DNA of 64,000 bases from Prochlorococcus sp. AG-347-L17 (GTDB taxonomy: Bacteria; Cyanobacteriota; Cyanobacteriia; PCC-6307; Cyanobiaceae), in the NCBI GenBank assembly GCA_003278925.1, contig QCCN01000009.1, forward strand, positions 1-64,000, written 5' to 3'. Positions 19,630 through 29,007 of the stretch are shown piece by piece. Positions within the stretch are counted from its first letter, which is position 1. Every line of letters begins with the position of its first letter. The notes under the pieces are model-generated. The model searched no databases. It was not told the origin of the DNA and was given only the letters and a program-made list of their open reading frames with translations. A program made the position numbers and the translations under genes.

Positions 19630-20721
19630 ATGCAGTCAATCTCTCCAGAAACTATATATAGGGGAAATTATGCATGGGAAGAATCTTTACCTCAAATTAC
19701 TAAATTAACTAAAAGTCCATTAATTCTAGGACGAGGGATTCAAACGAATAATTTGAGAAATAAAATTTTTAATGATTTAAAAAATCAAAAACTTAATGTT
19801 TATTCTGCTAATTTACAATTTGATTGTTGTTACGAAGATATTTCAAGAGTTAAAAATATCATTTCAAATAATAATAATGATTCTGTTATCGCAGCTGGAG
19901 GTGGCAAAGTTCTAGATTCTGGGAAATATATAGCGGAGTCTCTTAATATCCCTTGTATTACAGTCCCCCTTAGCGCCTCTACATGTGCAGGTTGGACAGC
20001 CTTATCAAATATATACACAAAAGATGGTCAATTCATAAAGGATGTCGCATTAAGATCTTGTCCGAAAATACTAGTTTATGATCATAAATTTATTCAAACA
20101 GCTCCATCAAGAACACTTGCAAGTGGTATAGCAGATGCCTTGGCAAAATGGTACGAATCCTCAATAACAAGTTCAAAGATTGATGACGGTCTTGTACAAC
20201 AAGCAATTCAGATATCAAGAGTTTTAAGAGATCAACTATTAATAGATGGAGAAAAAGCGTTTAAGGGTCAGTTTGAAAATTATCATTCTTGGCAAAATAC
20301 TGTAGAAGCATGTGGACTTACAGCAGGATTAGTTGGTGGTATTGGTGGAGAAAAGTGTAGGACTGCAGCAGCACATGCTATTCATAATGCAATTACTCAA
20401 ATAATCATCCCTAATAAATTCTTACATGGTGAGATTGTTGGGGTTGGATTATTATTGCAATTAAGATTAGAAGAAATGAAAAATAACAATAAATTAGCTG
20501 ATCAATCAATTAAACAATTATTTGTACTCATGAAAGAATTGAATTTGCCAACTAGTATCGGTCAACTTGGAATAAATGTTTTTGAAAATAATAATTTAGA
20601 GAAAATTGCAAATTTTACTTGTCGCGAGGAATCTGAGATTCACTTTTTGCCTTTTGAAATCAATAAACTGGATATAATAGATGTCATTTCAAATTTTGAA
20701 CAACAAAAAATTAAAATATAA
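19630..20721 (+). CDS. Iron/zinc-containing alcohol dehydrogenase family (glycerol dehydrogenase-like)
   Basis: This is a member of the group III metal-dependent polyol dehydrogenases. The NAD-binding motif AAGGGKVLDSGKYIA (about residues 92-106) and the metal-site segments ASGIADALAKWYE (Asp), AAHAIHNAIT (His) and FLHGEIVGVGLLL (His) match the Asp-His-His triad of glycerol dehydrogenase. At 363 residues it has family length. The true substrate is uncertain: glycerol, glycerol-1-phosphate or another polyol are possible. It follows clpC by 15 bases, and its last 41 bases overlap the next reading frame. Confidence 0.8.
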   Translation: MQSISPETIYRGNYAWEESLPQITKLTKSPLILGRGIQTNNLRNKIFNDLKNQKLNVYSANLQFDCCYEDISRVKNIISNNNNDSVIAAGGGKVLDSGKYIAESLNIPCITVPLSASTCAGWTALSNIYTKDGQFIKDVALRSCPKILVYDHKFIQTAPSRTLASGIADALAKWYESSITSSKIDDGLVQQAIQISRVLRDQLLIDGEKAFKGQFENYHSWQNTVEACGLTAGLVGGIGGEKCRTAAAHAIHNAITQIIIPNKFLHGEIVGVGLLLQLRLEEMKNNNKLADQSIKQLFVLMKELNLPTSIGQLGINVFENNNLEKIANFTCREESEIHFLPFEINKLDIIDVISNFEQQKIKI

Positions 20722-21628
20722 GCACTTTTTGACTGAAAACTATTTTGAACAATTAGATGATTTAAATATCAAATTTTTTGAAAGTGCCAAATTGTCACTA
20801 AAAGATCCTTTAGGACTTTATTTGGCTAATGATGTTAAGTGGATAAAACTCAACCAAAACTGGAATTCTTTAAAATTTCCTGTGGTTCTGGGAGGAAAAG
20901 GTGAACCTGTACTTCTACTACATGGCTTTGATAGTAGTTTTTTAGAGTTCAGGAGAATATACAAATCACTAAAAAGAAATTTTCTAGTTGTAGTCCCTGA
21001 TCTGTTAGGCTTCGGTTTTAGTCCTAGGTTCGCAACAAATGAATACAATTCCTCGAAAATAATTTCGCATTTAATTGATCTCCTTAAGACCTTACAGTTA
21101 ACAAAGAATCTAAAAATTGTTGGTGCCTCAATGGGAGGCTCAACAGCTTTAAAACTTGCTTTTAATATCCCAAATTCTATTGATAAAATTATGCTTTTGT
21201 CCCCTGCGGGATTGTTTGGAGAACCTAAGAGTATTCCTTTTCCTCTTAACCAAATTGGCGCATCATTTCTTGGATTTCCTCAGGTCAGAAAAAGTCTTTG
21301 TAGGCAAGCATTTGCTTTCCCAGATGAATGTGTTGGTGAGATGGAAGAGCAAATTGCTTCAATTCATCTAGGTTGTAAAGGATGGAGGAATTCACTCGCA
21401 TCATTTGCCAAAAGTGGAGGTTTTGCTGGAACTCATAAATATATCCAAAATATCCCAATTAAAACATTATGTGGGGAAAATGATCGCATTCTTGGAAAAA
21501 AAGAGATTAAGAATATAAGAAATATTGAAAAATTGAATTTTGTAGGCTTGCAAAATTGTGGTCATCTTCCACATGTAGATCTACCGTCATTATCTAGTAA
21601 AATTATCCAAGATTATTTTTTGGAATAA
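20681..21628 (+). CDS. Alpha/beta hydrolase
   Basis: This is a soluble alpha/beta-hydrolase-fold enzyme of 315 residues. The oxyanion-hole motif LLLHGFDSS, nucleophile elbow GASMGGS (serine, about residue 150), acid in LCGENDRILG and histidine in NCGHLPHVDLP make a complete catalytic triad. There is no signal peptide. The ATG at 20681 lies inside the 3' end of the dehydrogenase gene, a 41-base overlap in another frame; a later start would remove N-terminal residues of weak conservation. The substrate is unknown. Pairing with a polyol dehydrogenase hints at a joint pathway but does not prove one. Confidence 0.82.
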   Translation: MSFQILNNKKLKYKHFLTENYFEQLDDLNIKFFESAKLSLKDPLGLYLANDVKWIKLNQNWNSLKFPVVLGGKGEPVLLLHGFDSSFLEFRRIYKSLKRNFLVVVPDLLGFGFSPRFATNEYNSSKIISHLIDLLKTLQLTKNLKIVGASMGGSTALKLAFNIPNSIDKIMLLSPAGLFGEPKSIPFPLNQIGASFLGFPQVRKSLCRQAFAFPDECVGEMEEQIASIHLGCKGWRNSLASFAKSGGFAGTHKYIQNIPIKTLCGENDRILGKKEIKNIRNIEKLNFVGLQNCGHLPHVDLPSLSSKIIQDYFLE

Positions 21629-21640
21629 AAGTTTTTTAAA

Positions 21641-22498
21641 TTAATTTAGATATTTGAAAATTATAAAAATGTAATACAAAACAGATGGAGTAAAGATGTA
21701 ACTGTCGATTCTGTCAAGAATGCCTCCATGTCCTGGTAAAAAAGTTCCGGAATCTTTTATTTTGGCATCTCTCTTCATCATAGATTCAATTAAATCACCG
21801 ACTAATGCCATCAGAGAAATTGAAATTCCATATAATATTCCAAAGAATAATGGATTTTCCCAATTCATTAAAAATGCGAAAAATATTGCTAGTAAAATTG
21901 AACAGGATATTCCTCCAATTAAACCTTCTATAGTTTTGCTCGGGGATATTGGAGAAAGAGATGTTTTACCAAATGACTTCCCAATAAAATAAGAACCAAT
22001 ATCACTAGCTACAATTAAAAAACAAGAAGTTAAAGTTAAATCAAGACCTGTAGTATTAGATAAGTTCTCAAAAGAGATAAGGCCCTGATTTGAACTTATT
22101 ATCACTGAATCTAACCCCCTCAACTTAATCCAGTAACTAGGTAAGAAACCTAAATAGAATAATCCAAAAATAGAGGCTGCAATATCTGAAATTGTTCCAG
22201 GTTTTGGTTGTAAAAGTAACCAAGTGCATATTCCCACTGAACAAATTGGCAAAATTGAATTTGATATTTCTCCTTCAAGCAAACCAATGGTCTCAAGATA
22301 AGTAGAAATTATAATAACGAAAGATGAAAATAATGTTGTTTTTGTAGCTGGTTTTATTCCTTTAAATTCTGCCATTCTAAAAAATTCCAATAATGCTAAA
22401 TACGTAAGTAACGCAGTTGCCAGTGTAAAAAACCATCCCCCCAACAGAACAACAATTAAACCAAAAATTCCTATAAGTAATCCGCTTCTTAATCTCAT
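21641..22498 (-). CDS. cdsA: Phosphatidate cytidylyltransferase (CDP-diglyceride synthase)
   Basis: CdsA converts phosphatidic acid and CTP to CDP-diacylglycerol, the precursor of phosphatidylglycerol needed in thylakoids. The 285-residue protein is polytopic, with about seven or eight hydrophobic segments. It carries the CdsA signature near the C-terminus (SKTIEGLIGG, then GDLIESMMKRDAKIKDSG and LPGHGGILDRIDS). ASDIGSYFIGKSFGK is the conserved preceding element. It is transcribed 15 bases downstream of the decarboxylase gene and converges on the hydrolase with a 12-base gap. Confidence 0.94.
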   Translation of the reverse strand: MRLRSGLLIGIFGLIVVLLGGWFFTLATALLTYLALLEFFRMAEFKGIKPATKTTLFSSFVIIISTYLETIGLLEGEISNSILPICSVGICTWLLLQPKPGTISDIAASIFGLFYLGFLPSYWIKLRGLDSVIISSNQGLISFENLSNTTGLDLTLTSCFLIVASDIGSYFIGKSFGKTSLSPISPSKTIEGLIGGISCSILLAIFFAFLMNWENPLFFGILYGISISLMALVGDLIESMMKRDAKIKDSGTFLPGHGGILDRIDSYIFTPSVLYYIFIIFKYLN

Positions 22499-22513
22499 AT
22501 GAAATTTCTATGT

Positions 22514-23905
22514 TTATATGACTCTTATATTAAAATTTAACAGATCTTTGTTGCATAAACTTTGATTATTTATCCAGTTAAACCTATCTATATCAATTTT
22601 TTCTCCTGGGACTAGTAGAGGTATCCCAGGAGGATAAGGACAAATAATATCTCCAGATATTTTATTTAATGATTGAGAGAAAGGAATACTCCGAGTCTCA
22701 CTTCTCCATGCAATTCCAATTTCAATTTCGGGTGCTTGAACTAATTTAAATGGCGATTGGAGTACTTCTAAACCTCTTGAATTTTTAGAATTTAATAATA
22801 ATTTATTCCATAACTTTTCAAATAAATTAAGAAAATCTTTTTGATTTGCAAATCCTAGGCAAAAAGTGAGAGTCATCATTTCTGGCAATTCGGCAATAAG
22901 GCCATTTCTATAAAAAAATTTATCAGCAGTAAAACCATCAATTCCAGCCTTAGAAGTATTTAAGACAATTTTTAAAGGGTCTTGAGTTTCTATGAGAGGA
23001 ATATTTTTTTGAATTAATTTTTTATAAATACTTTTTGCCTCTAAAATTCTTTTTTGATATTTTGATAAGCTTTTTTTGTTAAGCCAGTCTTTAATGGACT
23101 CTTCACAAGAAGAAAGTAATAAGGAACTTGGACTTGTAGTTTGAAGCAAATTTATACTTTTGATTAAATTACCTTCATTTATTAGATTACCTTTGTACCA
23201 AAGTACAGCTGTTTGAGTTAATCCATTGAGCGACTTATGCAATGAATTAACGACTAAATCAGCATTTGATGATAAGGCCGGTTTTGGTAAATTAAGGTTT
23301 TCACAAAAAAGGAAATATGAACCATGGGCTTCATCAACTAATACGGGTAAATTTTTTTGATGACAACAATCTATTAAAGGCTCTAAATCTCCTGCATAAC
23401 CATGATAAGAGGGATTTACAAGAATAACCCCTGCAATTTTATTCTCATCAAAATTTAATTTTTTAAGTACATTTTCCAACCAAATTTTTGTAATTGGTTT
23501 GTAATGCCCCGTTAAGGTTGAAAATTCTAGGTCAAAAAATATTGGATTTATATTCTGCATTGCACAGATTTTTATAACACTTATATGAACATTTCTAGGC
23601 ATCAGGATATTTTCGCCTGGATTTGCCATTGCAATTACTGCTGATTGTATTAAGCCGGAAGCTCCATTAACGCCAAAAAAACATCCTTTAGCCCCAAATT
23701 TGTCGGAGAATTCTCTTTGAGATTTAGCAATTAATCCGTCTTGGGATAGTGGGGAACCTATTTCTGGTAGTTCGGGCAAGTCCCAATACCCAGGTGGATT
23801 TTTTAATAACTTCACTAATTTCTTTGGTAAAGCTGCCCCTCTGTTATGAGCGGGAAAGAATAAAGACTTTAAAAACTTTTTAGTTAGAAAAGATGAAATT
23901 CTCAT
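22514..23905 (-). CDS. Orn/Lys/Arg decarboxylase family, short (463-residue) form
   Basis: This is a PLP-dependent fold-type I basic amino acid decarboxylase. The lysine Schiff-base motif is VVNSLHKSLNGLTQ. DEAHGSYFLF is the conserved Asp-Glu-Ala-His element that stacks on PLP. ICPYPPGIPLLVPGEKI is the usual C-terminal signature. At 463 residues it lacks the N-terminal wing domain of the enterobacterial inducible enzymes of about 710 residues and resembles short Bacillus SpeA/YaaO-type proteins. Substrate (arginine, lysine or ornithine) cannot be told from the sequence. It lies upstream of cdsA in the same orientation. Confidence 0.85.
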   Translation of the reverse strand: MRISSFLTKKFLKSLFFPAHNRGAALPKKLVKLLKNPPGYWDLPELPEIGSPLSQDGLIAKSQREFSDKFGAKGCFFGVNGASGLIQSAVIAMANPGENILMPRNVHISVIKICAMQNINPIFFDLEFSTLTGHYKPITKIWLENVLKKLNFDENKIAGVILVNPSYHGYAGDLEPLIDCCHQKNLPVLVDEAHGSYFLFCENLNLPKPALSSNADLVVNSLHKSLNGLTQTAVLWYKGNLINEGNLIKSINLLQTTSPSSLLLSSCEESIKDWLNKKSLSKYQKRILEAKSIYKKLIQKNIPLIETQDPLKIVLNTSKAGIDGFTADKFFYRNGLIAELPEMMTLTFCLGFANQKDFLNLFEKLWNKLLLNSKNSRGLEVLQSPFKLVQAPEIEIGIAWRSETRSIPFSQSLNKISGDIICPYPPGIPLLVPGEKIDIDRFNWINNQSLCNKDLLNFNIRVI

Positions 23906-23969
23906 AAAGTATTGTTGACATATATAGAATGGGCTACATAGTAATCTTTTTTGATATTTTTTAACTTTA

Positions 23970-25625
23970 ATGAAAAGATCTTATTCAAAATATTCAGCAA
24001 AAGATGACTTACTTTGGTTGATTTTGAGACCATGGATTTTTATCCCAAGAGTTCTATATATCCTTTTAACTTTTATTTTTCTTTTTTTAAGAATACTTTT
24101 CCAAGGTAACAGTAAAAATAAAAATATACAAAAAAATCTCTCGAAATATCTTTTTGATGTAATAACGGATTTAGGACCTTGTTTTATCAAATTAGGCCAA
24201 GCACTCTCAACTAGACCAGATCTTGTTAGACAAGATTGGCTTACAGAACTTACAAACTTACAAGATAATCTCCCAGCATTTGATCACAAAATTGCTTTAA
24301 AAATCATTGAAGAGGAACTTGGATCCCCTGCTAATGAATTATTTGAAGAGTTTCCAGATAGTCCTATTGCCTCAGCAAGCTTAGGTCAAGTTTATAAAGC
24401 AAAAATAAATAATACTTATCTAGCAGTGAAAGTACAACGGCCAAATTTATACTTTCTCATAAGAAGGGATGTTGTAATATTAAGGTTTTTAGGAACTTTC
24501 TTATCTCCACTCTTACCATTAAACATAGGTGTTGGAATTGGAGAAATAATAGATGAATTCGGTAAGGCACTTTTTGATGAAATTGATTATCAAAAAGAAG
24601 CCGAAAATGCTTTGAAGTTTGCAAATTTGTTCAAAGAAAACCCAAATATTTTTATTCCTGAATTAGAAAAACAGTTTTCATCTAAAAGGATCATCACAAC
24701 CTCTTGGATTGATGGTGTTAAGTTAAGAGATCGAGCTTTACTAGAGGAAAATAACTTAATACCTGCTTCTTTTATAAAAACATGTGTCATCAGTGGATTG
24801 CAGCAATTATTTGAATTTGGATATTTTCATGCAGACCCACATCCAGGAAATATGTTTGCTCTCAAAGGAGGAAATGCAGATTGTGGGAATTTAGCTTATG
24901 TAGATTTCGGAATGATGGATACTATTACTAATTCCGATAGACTAACTCTTATTAAGGCAATTGTGCACATAATAAACGAAGAATATTATCTTCTGGCAGA
25001 AGATTTCCAGAAATTAGGTTTTTTAACTAAAGAACAAGATCTTCAAATACTTGTTGAACCATTAAAAGAGGTTCTTGGGGGATCTCTAAGCGCTGAGGTT
25101 GGCAATTTTAATCTTAAAAATGTTACTGATAAATTCTCAAAACTAATGTATTCTTATCCTTTCAGAGTTCCCAGTAGGTTTGCTTTAATAATAAGAGCAG
25201 TTGTTAGTCAAGAAGGTTTAGCACTAAGACTAGACCCTGAATTTAAAATTTTAAAAATTGCTTATCCATATATTGCAAAAAAACTACTTACCGATAATTC
25301 TGAAGAGATTTTAGAAATCCTTTTGGAAGTCGTTTTTGATAAAAAAGGTCAAATTCAAATAGAAAAAGTTGAAAGTTTGTTAAATATTTTATTTAAAGAT
25401 TCAGATAATATTAATTCAGACCTCATACCAGTTGCGAACGCTGGATTGAAATTATTTGTCAGTAAAAAAGGATCAGAAGTTAGGAAGAATCTTCTTTTAA
25501 GCCTAATAAAAGATGAAAAATTAGAATTTACTAGTGCGAAAAAACTCTTAGCTTTACTTAGAGATACTTTTAGCCCTCTGAATATTGCAAAAAGTGCAGT
25601 ACAAAATATTATTTCTACAGTTTAG
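23970..25625 (+). CDS. ABC1/UbiB-family atypical protein kinase
   Basis: This belongs to the ADCK/UbiB family, ATPase-like atypical kinases linked to quinone biosynthesis and, in cyanobacteria and plastids, to plastoquinone or prenyl-lipid metabolism. One hydrophobic segment near residues 25-42 may anchor it. The core shows KLGQALSTRPD, the alanine-rich nucleotide loop ASASLGQVYKA (about residues 131-141), the VKVQRP lysine, FHADPHPGNMF (catalytic loop) and YVDFGMMD (metal-binding DFG). The length of 551 residues is normal. The RodZ-like gene follows 113 bases later. The substrate is unknown. Confidence 0.88.
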   Translation: MKRSYSKYSAKDDLLWLILRPWIFIPRVLYILLTFIFLFLRILFQGNSKNKNIQKNLSKYLFDVITDLGPCFIKLGQALSTRPDLVRQDWLTELTNLQDNLPAFDHKIALKIIEEELGSPANELFEEFPDSPIASASLGQVYKAKINNTYLAVKVQRPNLYFLIRRDVVILRFLGTFLSPLLPLNIGVGIGEIIDEFGKALFDEIDYQKEAENALKFANLFKENPNIFIPELEKQFSSKRIITTSWIDGVKLRDRALLEENNLIPASFIKTCVISGLQQLFEFGYFHADPHPGNMFALKGGNADCGNLAYVDFGMMDTITNSDRLTLIKAIVHIINEEYYLLAEDFQKLGFLTKEQDLQILVEPLKEVLGGSLSAEVGNFNLKNVTDKFSKLMYSYPFRVPSRFALIIRAVVSQEGLALRLDPEFKILKIAYPYIAKKLLTDNSEEILEILLEVVFDKKGQIQIEKVESLLNILFKDSDNINSDLIPVANAGLKLFVSKKGSEVRKNLLLSLIKDEKLEFTSAKKLLALLRDTFSPLNIAKSAVQNIISTV

Positions 25626-25738
25626 TTTTTATAGTTATATCTTATAAACTCTCTTATGACTTTAATTCGATTAAAATTAAAAAAAATTATTATTTTAAAA
25701 ATGATTAATAAAAGGATTTATTAGTTTGGGAATATTGA

Positions 25739-26233
25739 ATGAATATTTTGAAAAATCTCTTTTTATTTAATAAAAAATCTGAAAAAAATAAAGAATTGAG
25801 TCCTGGATTAGTTGATCAATATATAGAAATTTCAAAATTAGTAAAAGAAGCAAGAATCCAACAAAACCTTACAATTAAGGAATTGTCATACATTTCCAAA
25901 ATCCCTGAACGAATAATAAATTCTATTGAAAATAATAATAAAAATATTAGGCCAGAGTATCCTTTTATAAGGTCCGTATTAATTAAATTAGAAGAATGCT
26001 TATTATTAAAAAAAAATACATTATTAAAATTAGAAGTTAGAGAAAGAAAAATTTTAAATGAAGGGAGAAAAGATTTTCTGTTTAGGAAATTAGATTTTAT
26101 CAACTCGTGGCAAGGAAGTCTTTTGTATTTTTTTATATTATTTTTAACTATATTAATATTAAAGAGATACTTTTTTGTGAATGTAAATGTTATAGAGATT
26201 CAAAATATTGAAAATCAAATCATTGAGCAATAA
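25739..26233 (+). CDS. RodZ-like membrane HTH protein, truncated form
   Basis: The protein has a cytoplasmic helix-turn-helix of the RodZ/HTH_25 type (VKEARIQQNLTIKELSYISKIPERIINSIEN, about residues 35-66), a basic juxtamembrane stretch, one membrane helix (about 122-142) and only about 20 residues outside. RodZ proteins usually have about 300 residues with a sizeable periplasmic domain; this one has 164. RodZ links MreB filaments to the wall machinery. The fold and topology are clear, but the assignment to cell-shape control is inference. Confidence 0.65.
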   Translation: MNILKNLFLFNKKSEKNKELSPGLVDQYIEISKLVKEARIQQNLTIKELSYISKIPERIINSIENNNKNIRPEYPFIRSVLIKLEECLLLKKNTLLKLEVRERKILNEGRKDFLFRKLDFINSWQGSLLYFFILFLTILILKRYFFVNVNVIEIQNIENQIIEQ

Positions 26234-26246
26234 TTTTTAATAAATT

Positions 26247-27767
26247 CTACTTACGAATTCTCTCAAAACTATATCCTAACTCACTAAAGATTTTTATTTT
26301 ATCTTCAATTTCTTCTAAAGATCGATTTAACTTCCATTTCCAGTTATTCTTTGTAGTACCAGGCTTATTTAATCTACTTGAATCGTCTAGCGATAATAGA
26401 TCTTGTATAGGAGCGACAAATAGATTAGCACTCGTGTCCATGCCAATTTCTATTAAATCCCAAGAAGGATTTTCTGAAAATTTATACTTATCTTTTATTC
26501 TTTTTTTTGATTCATAATCTAAATATTCCCACCATGAAACAGAAGTAGAGTTGTCATGAGTGCCTGTATAAACAACCCAATTTTCTCCTTCAATATTCTT
26601 AGGTAAATAAGGATTATCTTCATTGCCATCAAAAGCGAATTGTAATATTTTCATGCCAGGCAGTTCAAAGTTTTTCCTTAATTTCTCTACATCTGGGGTT
26701 ATGACTCCCAGATCCTCTGCAATAATTGGTAGATAGTTAGTCCCTAGATCTTTTTTTACTTTATTTAAGAGTGTTCTACCTGGAGAATTTATCCATTTAC
26801 CAATAATTGCCGATTTAGCACTGCCATTAACTCTCCAGTAACCCGCTAAACCCCTGAAATGATCAAATCTCAGTATGTCTACAAGTTCAAATTGCCTTTG
26901 AAATCTTTTTCTCCACCATTCGAAATTAGTCCTCTTATGTTTTGACCAAAAGTAAGTTGGAGTACCCCATAATTGTCCTGTTGATGAAAAATAATCAGGT
27001 GGAACCCCACTTTGAAAGATTAAATCTCCATTTTTAAAAATTGAAAATAATGATTTATTACTCCATACGTCTGCGCTGTCCCTAGAGACATAAAAAGGTA
27101 AATCTCCTATTAGCTTAATATTTCTTGATTTTGCAAAGTTTTTAATTATCCTCCATTGCTTATCCAGATGCCACTGTATTAATTTTTTAATAAGTATCTC
27201 TTCACTTTTTTTCTTAATCCACGATTTTAAGAACTTGTTATTTTTTACTTTAAATTCTTGAGGCCATTCCCACCAAGGCAACATATTAAATTCCTCTCTG
27301 ATAACAAGAAATGTTGCATAATCTTCAACCCAAGAATTCCTACTGATCCATTTATTGAAATTAATTTTTCTTTCTTCAGATTGTAAGCTCCAACCTTGCA
27401 AAAGGAGGTGACCTAATTTCTTTGTCAAATCATCCGCAATATCAAAATCAAAATGATCATTATTCTGATTTGTTGGGCCAAGATTTTCTTTATTTGAAAT
27501 GAAGATAAAACCTTCCTCGATCAAATCATCCATATCCAAAAACCATGGGTTTAGAGCAAAACTAGATGGGGAACTATAAGGAGAACCTGTAGAGTCAGTA
27601 GGTGTAAGAGGTAAAAATTGCCAGTATTCAATTCCGTGCTTATGTAGTTTTTTTATCCAATCTTTAGCTCCTCTACCAAAAGTTCCACAAACTTTCCCTC
27701 CCGGAATAGATGATGGATGCATAAGTATGCCTAATGATTTATTTGCAAGAATTGACTCTAAAGGCAT
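26247..27767 (-). CDS. malQ: 4-alpha-glucanotransferase (amylomaltase)
   Basis: This GH77 enzyme transfers alpha-1,4-glucan segments between acceptors in glycogen/maltodextrin turnover. The catalytic nucleophile Asp is in DILRFDHFRGLAGYW, the acid/base Glu in IIAEDLG and the third Asp in TGTHDNST. The N-terminus PSSIPGGKVCGTFG and YWQFLPLTPTDSTGSPYSS are typical, as is DLPFYVSRDSADVW. The length of 506 residues matches MalQ. It converges on the RodZ-like gene and is divergent from prsA. A GH57 glucan enzyme gene is 16 kb away in the same window. Confidence 0.95.
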   Translation of the reverse strand: MPLESILANKSLGILMHPSSIPGGKVCGTFGRGAKDWIKKLHKHGIEYWQFLPLTPTDSTGSPYSSPSSFALNPWFLDMDDLIEEGFIFISNKENLGPTNQNNDHFDFDIADDLTKKLGHLLLQGWSLQSEERKINFNKWISRNSWVEDYATFLVIREEFNMLPWWEWPQEFKVKNNKFLKSWIKKKSEEILIKKLIQWHLDKQWRIIKNFAKSRNIKLIGDLPFYVSRDSADVWSNKSLFSIFKNGDLIFQSGVPPDYFSSTGQLWGTPTYFWSKHKRTNFEWWRKRFQRQFELVDILRFDHFRGLAGYWRVNGSAKSAIIGKWINSPGRTLLNKVKKDLGTNYLPIIAEDLGVITPDVEKLRKNFELPGMKILQFAFDGNEDNPYLPKNIEGENWVVYTGTHDNSTSVSWWEYLDYESKKRIKDKYKFSENPSWDLIEIGMDTSANLFVAPIQDLLSLDDSSRLNKPGTTKNNWKWKLNRSLEEIEDKIKIFSELGYSFERIRK

Positions 27768-27788
27768 TTGTTTATATTTTGATTCTTT

Positions 27789-27852
27789 ACACTTAAAGTG
27801 TTTTTATTCTCTAAATTCAAGATTATACAAATTTGTTTTAATTGACAAATTT
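27789..27852. promoter_or_regulatory. Inverted repeats in the malQ-prsA divergent region
   Basis: Two inverted repeats lie close to the malQ start. ACACTT-A-AAGTGT (27789-27801) is operator-like with a one-base centre. AAATTTGT/ACAAATTT (27829-27836 and 27845-27852) has an 8-base spacer. The 237-base gap holds no evident coding sequence. AT-rich sequence makes such dyads fairly common, so functional meaning is uncertain. Confidence 0.25.
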
Positions 27853-27948
27853 TGTTCCTGGTTTTAAGACTGAATAAATATAAATTCTGATTTATTAGTG
27901 ACAATTTTTTTTGGGATGGGACTTTTGAAAACATCTATTCAATATCTT

Positions 27949-27976
27949 TTGCGAAATTCACATAAACGACTACGAT
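27949..27976 (+). promoter_or_regulatory. Candidate prsA promoter
   Basis: TTGCGA and TACGAT are separated by 16 bases, about 30 bases before the GTG start of prsA. Transcription would begin about 20 bases before the gene. This is a visual match to a sigma-70-type promoter only. Confidence 0.3.
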
Positions 27977-28004
27977 ATGAATATAGTTTTCAGGTGCAAA
28001 CTTC

Positions 28005-29000
28005 GTGACGAGTTTTATCACGGCAATGCAGAATAAAGAATCGAACTTTAATCTAACTAATAGTAGATTAAGGCTAGTAAGTGGGACAACAAATCCTAGA
28101 TTAGCTGAAGAAATTGCATCATACTTAGGAATTGAAAATGTACCTTTAATATCTAAAAGATTTGCAGACGGAGAAATTTATATTCAGATTCAGCAATCTA
28201 TTAGAGGTTGTGATGTTTTCTTGATACAACCTACATGCGCTCCAGTAAACGATAGTTTAATGGAGCTTATGATTATGGTTGATGCATGCAAGAGAGCTTC
28301 TGCAAGACAAATAACTGCTGTAATTCCCTATTTTGGATATGCAAGAGCAGATAGGAAGACCTCAGGAAGAGAATCTATAACTGCAAAACTAACTGCTAAT
28401 TTATTAGAGAAATCAGGAGTTGATAGAGTTCTTGCAATGGACTTACATTCGGCTCAAATACAAGGATATTTTGATATACCATGCGATCATATTTACGGTT
28501 CACCTGTATTAATTGATTATCTAGAAACTTTAGATTTAGAAGAAATAGTTGTAGTATCTCCCGACGTAGGAGGAGTAGCGAGAGCAAGGGCATTCGCGAA
28601 ATTAATGAATGATGCGCCGTTGGCTATCATTGATAAAAGGAGATCTGCGCATAATACCGCTGAAAGTCTTACTGTTATTGGTGAAGTCAAAGGTAAAACG
28701 GCTATTCTTATAGACGATATGATAGACACGGGGGGTACAATTTGTTCTGGAGCTAATTTACTTAAAAAAGAAGGAGCTAATAGGATATTTGCATGTGCCT
28801 CACATGCTGTATTCTCTCCTCCTTCTTATGAAAGATTAAGTGCTAAGAATCTTTTCGAACAAGTTATTGTGACTAATAGCATACCAGTTATACATAAAGA
28901 TAATTTTCCACAGTTAAAAGTACTTTCTGTCGCAAATATGTTGGGGGAAGCTATCTGGAGAATCCATGAAGAAAGTTCCGTTAGTTCAATGTTTAGGTAA
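28005..29000 (+). CDS. prsA: Ribose-phosphate pyrophosphokinase (PRPP synthase)
   Basis: The enzyme makes PRPP from ribose-5-phosphate and ATP for purine, pyrimidine, histidine and tryptophan synthesis. Core motifs are RFADGEIYIQI, a PTCAPVNDSLMELM segment, IPYFGYARADRK, the metal/ATP site VLAMDLHSAQIQGYF, VVSPDVGG and the PRPP-binding loop AILIDDMIDTGGT. The 331 residues are normal. The start is either GTG 28005 or ATG 28026 (7 codons later); both precede the conserved region, which begins around LRLVSGTTNP. The short candidate leader favours either equally. Confidence 0.95.
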   Translation: MTSFITAMQNKESNFNLTNSRLRLVSGTTNPRLAEEIASYLGIENVPLISKRFADGEIYIQIQQSIRGCDVFLIQPTCAPVNDSLMELMIMVDACKRASARQITAVIPYFGYARADRKTSGRESITAKLTANLLEKSGVDRVLAMDLHSAQIQGYFDIPCDHIYGSPVLIDYLETLDLEEIVVVSPDVGGVARARAFAKLMNDAPLAIIDKRRSAHNTAESLTVIGEVKGKTAILIDDMIDTGGTICSGANLLKKEGANRIFACASHAVFSPPSYERLSAKNLFEQVIVTNSIPVIHKDNFPQLKVLSVANMLGEAIWRIHEESSVSSMFR

Positions 29001-29007
29001 AAGAAAT

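Noticed and set aside
28005-28028. Choosing ATG 28026 over GTG 28005 for prsA
   Set aside because: Neither start has a decisive ribosome-binding site; the longer frame is listed and the ambiguity noted.
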